Shown here: one piece after another, positions 13,218 through 16,584 of the stretch
How the letters are laid out: each line of letters begins with the position of its first letter
Position numbering within the stretch: position 1 is the first letter of the stretch
From: a bacterium
GTDB lineage: Bacteria > RBG-13-66-14
Length of the DNA stretch: 16,584 nt
Reading direction: 5' to 3'
Assembly: GCA_021107695.1 (NCBI GenBank)
Contig: JAIOSI010000063.1
Span: 1-16,584, forward strand
The notes under the pieces: model-generated
Seen by the model: only the letters and a program-made list of their open reading frames with translations
Databases searched by the model: none
What the model was told of the DNA's origin: nothing
Made by a program: the position numbers and the translations under genes

Positions 13218-13772
13218 TTATTCCGGCAGGCTGATCCACACTGTAACCTCCGCCATCAGGTACTCCGGCGACTGCTCGGTATCCCAGTTCAGGTAGTAAT
13301 CGCGAATATCCTCCTCCGCCTGGAAGCCGGACTCCCACACCCAGGCGAGGAGCTGTTCATGTTCCTCTACGCGTCCTTCTCCGTAGGCCCCCAGTGTCTC
13401 CAGATAGGCAACCAGTCGTCGGGGCAGCTTCTCTACCCGCAGTTCACCCCACGGCTCGACGGCTTCATCCACCGCCACACCAACCCGATAACTATCACCG
13501 GCATAGAAAACAAAGGGCGGACCAGCGGGAGCCACCTCATGCTCACTGAGCAGAACCTCCAGCTCGCTAATCGCCGCCAGACTGTCCTGCTCCTCACCGC
13601 CACGCTCCACATACAGAAGGTAACACTCCGGCAGGTACATTGTGCTGATCGCCGGAAGCGGCTCCTCAACCGTTGGTGGCACCGCATCCGCCTGCTCTTC
13701 CTCGGTCTCCGAGCAGCCCGGTACCAGCAACAAAACGATGATTATCAACAACCACGATGCTTGCTTAACCAT
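13218..13772 (-). CDS. Lipoprotein with GyrI-like effector-binding domain
   Basis: A 184-residue lipoprotein. MVKQASWLLIIIVLLLVPGC is a signal peptide whose lipobox ends in Cys20. An acidic, Pro-rich linker follows (to about residue 45). The rest resembles the bacterial effector-binding/GyrI-like fold: GPPFVFYAGD, then VGVAVDEAV, then LPRRLVAYLETLGAYGEG (the usual lPagrvA..H.G.Y segment, here with Leu-Glu in place of the His), a helix LLAWVWESGF, and a closing strand YLMAEVTVWISLPE. This fold normally binds small ligands in the cytoplasm, so a membrane-anchored form outside is unusual. The ATG at 13772 has a GGAG site; the longer frame to 13943 reads through a repeat and promoter and is discarded. 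Confidence 0.75.
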   Translation of the reverse strand: MVKQASWLLIIIVLLLVPGCSETEEEQADAVPPTVEEPLPAISTMYLPECYLLYVERGGEEQDSLAAISELEVLLSEHEVAPAGPPFVFYAGDSYRVGVAVDEAVEPWGELRVEKLPRRLVAYLETLGAYGEGRVEEHEQLLAWVWESGFQAEEDIRDYYLNWDTEQSPEYLMAEVTVWISLPE

Positions 13773-13846
13773 TTGTATCTCCGGAGAGTCATTCCTTAAA
13801 TACCGTTTCTGAACCCGCTTCACCCAAACCGCATCAACCAACAACA

Positions 13847-13876
13847 ATGATAAAGCCCCCCCGCCCCTCCAGTCAA
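13847..13876 (-). promoter_or_regulatory. Promoter of the GyrI-like lipoprotein, with a G7 spacer run
   Basis: On the minus strand TTGACT (13871-13876) and TATCAT (13847-13852) are 18 bases apart, each five of six to consensus, about 75 bases before the ATG at 13772. The spacer contains seven Gs in a row (13856-13862). Gain or loss of one G would change spacing to 19 or 17. Confidence 0.6.
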
Positions 13877-13881
13877 GCAAC

Positions 13882-13957
13882 GCGGTGCGTTGCATCACAG
13901 TTTCGCGGCTAACTGTATTTAGACGAACGGCAGTTATCTCCACGGATACGCTCCCGT
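13882..13957 (-). repeat. Diverged copy of the CGCTCCCG repeat family
   Basis: GCGGTGCGTTGCATCACAG at 13882-13900 is the exact complement of 5154-5172. On the plus strand TTTCGCGGC follows, then CAGTT...CCACGGATACGCTCCCGT, in the same order as in the 110-bp repeat. The TTGGTCGCTA end is lost. It sits just upstream of the lipoprotein promoter. Confidence 0.5.
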
Positions 13958-14014
13958 CCTCTGTATCCTTGATTAGGAAGGAGGACAGCAGGAGATAGTG
14001 ACTCAGGAGTACAG

Positions 14015-14040
14015 AAAAGGACGAATTGCTCCGTCCTTTT
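14015..14040. terminator. Intrinsic terminator after the 14064-14624 gene
   Basis: AAAAGGACG (14015-14023) pairs with CGTCCTTTT (14032-14040) across eight bases. On either strand the stem ends in TTTT. It lies 24 bases past the stop of the minus-strand lipoprotein gene. Confidence 0.7.
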
Positions 14041-14063
14041 ATATCTGGTGCCGAAGGTGTGAT

Positions 14064-14624
14064 TTAAGGATAAACCTCCAGCACCTCTCCAGTGGCAGCA
14101 TCTATTACAGCAATCGCTGTTATGCCTTCGCTATCGGAAAAATACATAACATCTACTATCGTATCAACACCATCATAGTCCGTACAGTGCATAACTTCAA
14201 TTGAGCGATGATCAAAATTAAGACTATCTGCATCAACAGCCTCATCTGCAGCACTTATCCAACCAGAGGCGTTACTATTACTATATTTTGCTAGCTCGTG
14301 CGAACCATATCCATCTATAAACGTTGTTGTCGTTTCGCCATCATAGGTTACACTAATCCATATTCCATCATCAGCATTATAAAAGCTGAATCGCCAGTGT
14401 CCTGTTTGCTCAATTTTACAAGAATCATCTACAGTAACACCATTGATAGTACAATAATAAGCATCTGGCAGCTCCGCATCGCGTACTTCCTCAGCAATCT
14501 TCCGCGCCCATTCCAGTGAACCCACAACGTCTTCGCCGCTATTACCACTACCAGTTGGTGCGCAACCAGCTAGAAATACAAACACGGCTACAAGCAGGGT
14601 GATCATTAGTAGTTTCTTCTTCAT
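14064..14624 (-). CDS. Lipoprotein, possible PepSY-like fold
   Basis: A 186-residue lipoprotein: signal MKKKLLMITLLVAVFVFLAGC with the lipid-bearing Cys21, then a short Gly/Ser linker. The mature part begins with a helix (SLEWARKIAEEVRDAE) and continues with beta strands, ending TAIAVIDAATGEVLEVYP, a closing strand typical of PepSY-like domains (a D..TGEVL motif). Three cysteines in the mature part (in YYCTING, DDSCKIE and MHCTDYDG) could form one disulfide. No catalytic site is seen, and the family call is tentative. GGAG precedes the ATG at 14624. It has its own promoter (14684-14712) and terminator (14015-14040), so it is a single-gene unit. Its DNA is richer in AT than most neighbours. 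Confidence 0.72.
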   Translation of the reverse strand: MKKKLLMITLLVAVFVFLAGCAPTGSGNSGEDVVGSLEWARKIAEEVRDAELPDAYYCTINGVTVDDSCKIEQTGHWRFSFYNADDGIWISVTYDGETTTTFIDGYGSHELAKYSNSNASGWISAADEAVDADSLNFDHRSIEVMHCTDYDGVDTIVDVMYFSDSEGITAIAVIDAATGEVLEVYP

Positions 14625-14683
14625 CGTTTCTCCAACTAAAGTCAGGATAAACTATGCAAGGTCTAATTACCTTACCGTGTTGG

Positions 14684-14712
14684 AGTCTAGTTTTACTCTT
14701 TACTGTTGTCAA
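14684..14712 (-). promoter_or_regulatory. Sigma-70-type promoter of the 14064-14624 lipoprotein
   Basis: On the minus strand TTGACA (14707-14712, perfect consensus) and TAGACT (14684-14689) are 17 bases apart, about 60 bases before the ATG at 14624. Confidence 0.65.
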
Positions 14713-14746
14713 GAGGGAAAATCTATCAACAAGAATATAGAAAATC

Positions 14747-14772
14747 GGGCGGACACATAGGTCCGCCCCTAC
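14747..14772 (+). repeat. GGGGCG-family palindrome, copy 3
   Basis: GGGCGGAC pairs with GTCCGCCC across ACATAG, followed by CTAC. The inner arm differs from other copies but stays paired. Confidence 0.65.
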
Positions 14773-14808
14773 CAGCGTACTCTGAACATACATAAGGTTT
14801 TATGCAAC

Positions 14809-14831
14809 GGGTCGACCTAAAGGTCGGTCCC
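14809..14831 (+). repeat. Related palindrome GGGTCGACCT/AGGTCGGTCCC
   Basis: Arms pair across two bases with one bulge, and CTAC overlaps its right edge as in the GGGGCG family. It lies 18 bases past the stop of the cupin gene and could shape that transcript's end. Confidence 0.5.
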
Positions 14832-14848
14832 TACATGACCTTGTGATG

Positions 14849-15355
14849 CTACCCATCCACTCGTCCCCAGTCGTAGGGGATGTGGCAGTCGTGGGGGTCG
14901 AGGCGCAGCTCGTCGGGATCATCGTAGTTGTAGGTCATCGTGGGAATGTTGAGGATCAGCGCGGTCTCCGTCCCCAGGGCGGTGAAGCCATGCTGTACTC
15001 CCGGCGGGATGATCAGCAGCTTCGGACTCAGCTGCCCCATAATGAACTCGTTGATCAGACCGTAGGTGGACGACTCTGGGCGATCGTCGTAGAGAACCAC
15101 CTTCGCCTGACCGTGGAGGCAGCAGAAACGGTCGTGCTGGAGCCGATGGGCATGCCAGCCCTTGACTACGCCGGGGTAGCAGGCGGTAACGTAGGTCTGC
15201 CCGAAGGGAAGCCCTGAGCTGAAGAACTCACCGTCGTCGGCTCGGAGAATCTCCATCAGAAAGCCCCGCGAATCGGCAAGCAGACGCAGCTCTTTGAAGA
15301 TGGCACCCTCGATGGGTTGGCTGTCCACACGGTGTTCTTTAGCTGGGGAAGGCAT
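14849..15355 (-). CDS. dTDP-4-dehydrorhamnose 3,5-epimerase-like cupin
   Basis: A 168-residue cytosolic cupin of the RmlC type. The pattern KGWHAHRLQHDRFCCLHG, then VVLYDDRPESSTYG, then IPPGVQHGFTAL follows the RmlC core: the first segment supplies the catalytic His and charged partners, the last the second cupin motif. A YNYDDPDELRLDP...IPYDW ending is also typical. RmlC epimerises a nucleotide-linked 4-keto sugar; close relatives include 3,4-ketoisomerases, so the exact sugar is uncertain. No rmlA, rmlB or rmlD lies in the window. ATG 15355 is chosen because AAGGA lies just upstream; an ATG at 15397 would lie inside a palindromic repeat. It follows the class V aminotransferase gene on the same strand after 65 bp. 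Confidence 0.78.
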   Translation of the reverse strand: MPSPAKEHRVDSQPIEGAIFKELRLLADSRGFLMEILRADDGEFFSSGLPFGQTYVTACYPGVVKGWHAHRLQHDRFCCLHGQAKVVLYDDRPESSTYGLINEFIMGQLSPKLLIIPPGVQHGFTALGTETALILNIPTMTYNYDDPDELRLDPHDCHIPYDWGRVDG

Positions 15356-15384
15356 GGGGTTCCTTATAGTCTTTGGGGTATTCT

Positions 15385-15408
15385 GGGGCGTATGCAATAC
15401 GCCCCTAC
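15385..15408 (+). repeat. GGGGCG-family palindrome, copy 4
   Basis: GGGGCGTAT pairs perfectly with ATACGCCCC across GCA, followed by TAC. It lies between the aminotransferase stop and the cupin start on the minus strand, so it is transcribed if the two genes share an mRNA. Confidence 0.65.
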
Positions 15409-15420
15409 AGGACAGTGGAG

Positions 15421-16584
15421 CTAGATACTAAAATGCTCCTCCGGGTGGGGCTGCCAGCCTTTGGGCAGATACGCGCCGGAGCATTTGGTCTGGGTATATT
15501 CAAGCTTCGCGCCGTTCTCGACTAAGTCCCGGAGCTTGGCGAGGAAGCTGTCCACCTCTGCCTCGTTGTTGTAGATGCCCAGGCTGATACGCACCATGCC
15601 CGGTATCTTGGTGTGATCGCCACCCAGCAGCTCGGCGACGAAACGCTCGAACTCTTCGGGATCCACCTCCATCAGGTCGGCAACGAAGGGATGGGCGCAG
15701 AAGCAGCCGTTGCGCACTCCTATTCCCGACTCGCAGGAGAGGATCGCCGCCAGCAGGGCATGATCGTAGCCCTTGAGATTGAAGGCTACCACGCCGAGGC
15801 GATCATCGAGCTTCTCCGGATTGGCGGAGCCGTAGATGGTGATGCCGGGGATGGCGTTCATTCCGGTGAGCAGCCGCTGGGTCAGCTCCTGCTCCCGTTT
15901 ATGCATTCGGTCGAAGCCGATGGAGAGCAGCGTCTTCGCCGCGGCGGCAAGGGCAACAGCTCCCACCACGTTGGGGGTTCCCGCCTCCAGAAGGTCGGGC
16001 AGCGGTGCCCACTCCACCCGCTCCCGGGTAACCAGCTTAATCGTCCCGCCACCGCGACAGGCGACCTTGCACTGGGTCATTGCATCGAGGTGACCGATCA
16101 GGGCGGCTCCACCGAGGGGAGCGTACATCTTATGCCCGGCGATGACGACGAAGTCAAGCTGTGCTCCCGGTTCGTCCGGGGTCATGTCAATCGCCACGTG
16201 GGGTGCCAGCTGCGCCGCGTCAACCAGAATCCGCACCCCGTTGGCATGGGCGATCTTCGCCAGCTCGTGGAAGGGGGTCAGCTGCCCGGTAACATTGCTG
16301 GCTCCGCTGACCGCGATCAGGAAAAGCCGCCCGGCGAGGGACTCGACCAGCTTCTCCGTAGCGGCGAGGTCAACCCGGTACTCTTCATCGAGGGGCAGAA
16401 AAACAACCTCAGCCCGGTGCCGCCAGGGAAGGTCGTTGGAGTGATGCTCCAGCGGTGATACCATCACCACGGCATCGTCGGGAATCGGCAGGCAGCAGGA
16501 GAGCTTGTTAATCGCCTCGGTGGTGTTGACGGTGAAGACGGCGGTGTCGGTCTCCGCCTTCGCCCCGACGAAGCCGAGAATCAC
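15421..16584 (-). CDS. Class V aminotransferase, cysteine desulfurase-like, N-terminus cut
   Basis: 387 residues are visible, and the frame is still open at the window edge; the GTG there is an ordinary Val codon. It is a PLP enzyme of the SufS/CsdA-like class V group. Marks are LEHHSNDLPWR (45-55, like the SufS HHAN..PW), VDAAQLAPH (121-129, the Asp that holds the PLP ring), GHKMYAP with the PLP lysine at 152, and EAGTPNVVG (200-208). In place of the SufS RxGHHCA loop it has RNGCFCAHPF (Cys294, Cys296), a variant found in related family members whose exact reaction I cannot name. A tail of about 25 residues (CSGAYLPKGWQPHP) follows the fold. Sulfur transfer to Fe-S or another sulfur pathway is likely, not proven. 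Confidence 0.85.
   Translation of the reverse strand: MILGFVGAKAETDTAVFTVNTTEAINKLSCCLPIPDDAVVMVSPLEHHSNDLPWRHRAEVVFLPLDEEYRVDLAATEKLVESLAGRLFLIAVSGASNVTGQLTPFHELAKIAHANGVRILVDAAQLAPHVAIDMTPDEPGAQLDFVVIAGHKMYAPLGGAALIGHLDAMTQCKVACRGGGTIKLVTRERVEWAPLPDLLEAGTPNVVGAVALAAAAKTLLSIGFDRMHKREQELTQRLLTGMNAIPGITIYGSANPEKLDDRLGVVAFNLKGYDHALLAAILSCESGIGVRNGCFCAHPFVADLMEVDPEEFERFVAELLGGDHTKIPGMVRISLGIYNNEAEVDSFLAKLRDLVENGAKLEYTQTKCSGAYLPKGWQPHPEEHFSI

Noticed and set aside
13773..13943. Longer form of the GyrI-like lipoprotein
   Set aside because: It would read through a promoter and a dispersed repeat and bury the signal peptide inside the chain.
13998..14204. Small plus-strand open frame with an ATG
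   Set aside because: It overlaps the terminator and the 3' end of the lipoprotein gene on the other strand and shows no ribosome site.
15356..15397. Upstream ATG of the cupin gene at 15397
   Set aside because: It falls inside the GGGGCG palindrome and lacks a ribosome site. ATG 15355 has AAGGA at a suitable distance.

Overview
The window is bacterial. It is compact, moderately GC-rich DNA with SD-type ribosome sites, several signal peptides and two lipoproteins, and most genes lie on the minus strand. No rRNA, tRNA or phage marker is visible, so I do not name a taxon. The archaeal-type leuC/leuD pair, the fused DgkA-PAP2 protein, many small secreted proteins and abundant intergenic palindromes would suit an uncultivated Gram-negative-like lineage, but that is inference.

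Layout, left to right. (1) The 3' end of a GT90 glycosyltransferase (+) faces a broken gene for a secreted beta-rich protein (-) across a shared terminator. (2) leuC-leuD (3-isopropylmalate dehydratase-type) and, upstream, the leucyl aminopeptidase gene pepA, all on minus. (3) A 490-bp gene-free stretch (4865-5357) filled with palindromes, including a 163-bp element with 19-bp inverted ends. (4) An HD-domain hydrolase, then a 138-bp MITE-like element. (5) A minus-strand array read 9877 to 6169. It starts with an AT-rich two-gene module (DUF6978-like, then DUF1828/DUF1829), followed 38 bp later by three small secreted helical proteins whose genes overlap, and ends in a secreted GHL10-type glycoside hydrolase. 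(6) A housekeeping group read 12076 to 9969: double zinc-ribbon/GYF protein, ybeY, DgkA-PAP2 fusion. (7) A plus-strand DsrE-like gene with its own promoter, followed by a 110-bp tandem repeat. (8) Two lipoproteins (a GyrI-like effector-binding fold and a possible PepSY-like protein), each with a good promoter. (9) An RmlC-like cupin and the 3' part of a class V aminotransferase/cysteine desulfurase-like gene.

The most interesting parts are the AT-rich DUF6978/DUF1828-DUF1829 module with a possible PD-(D/E)XK-like core, the secreted trio with identical ATGATTACTAA junctions, the amber codon just after a signal peptide at 1159-1161, and the families of structured intergenic repeats (GGGGCG palindromes, a CGCTCCCGTTGGTCGCTA family, and two small inverted-end elements). 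No CRISPR array, tRNA, rRNA or complete transposase gene was seen.
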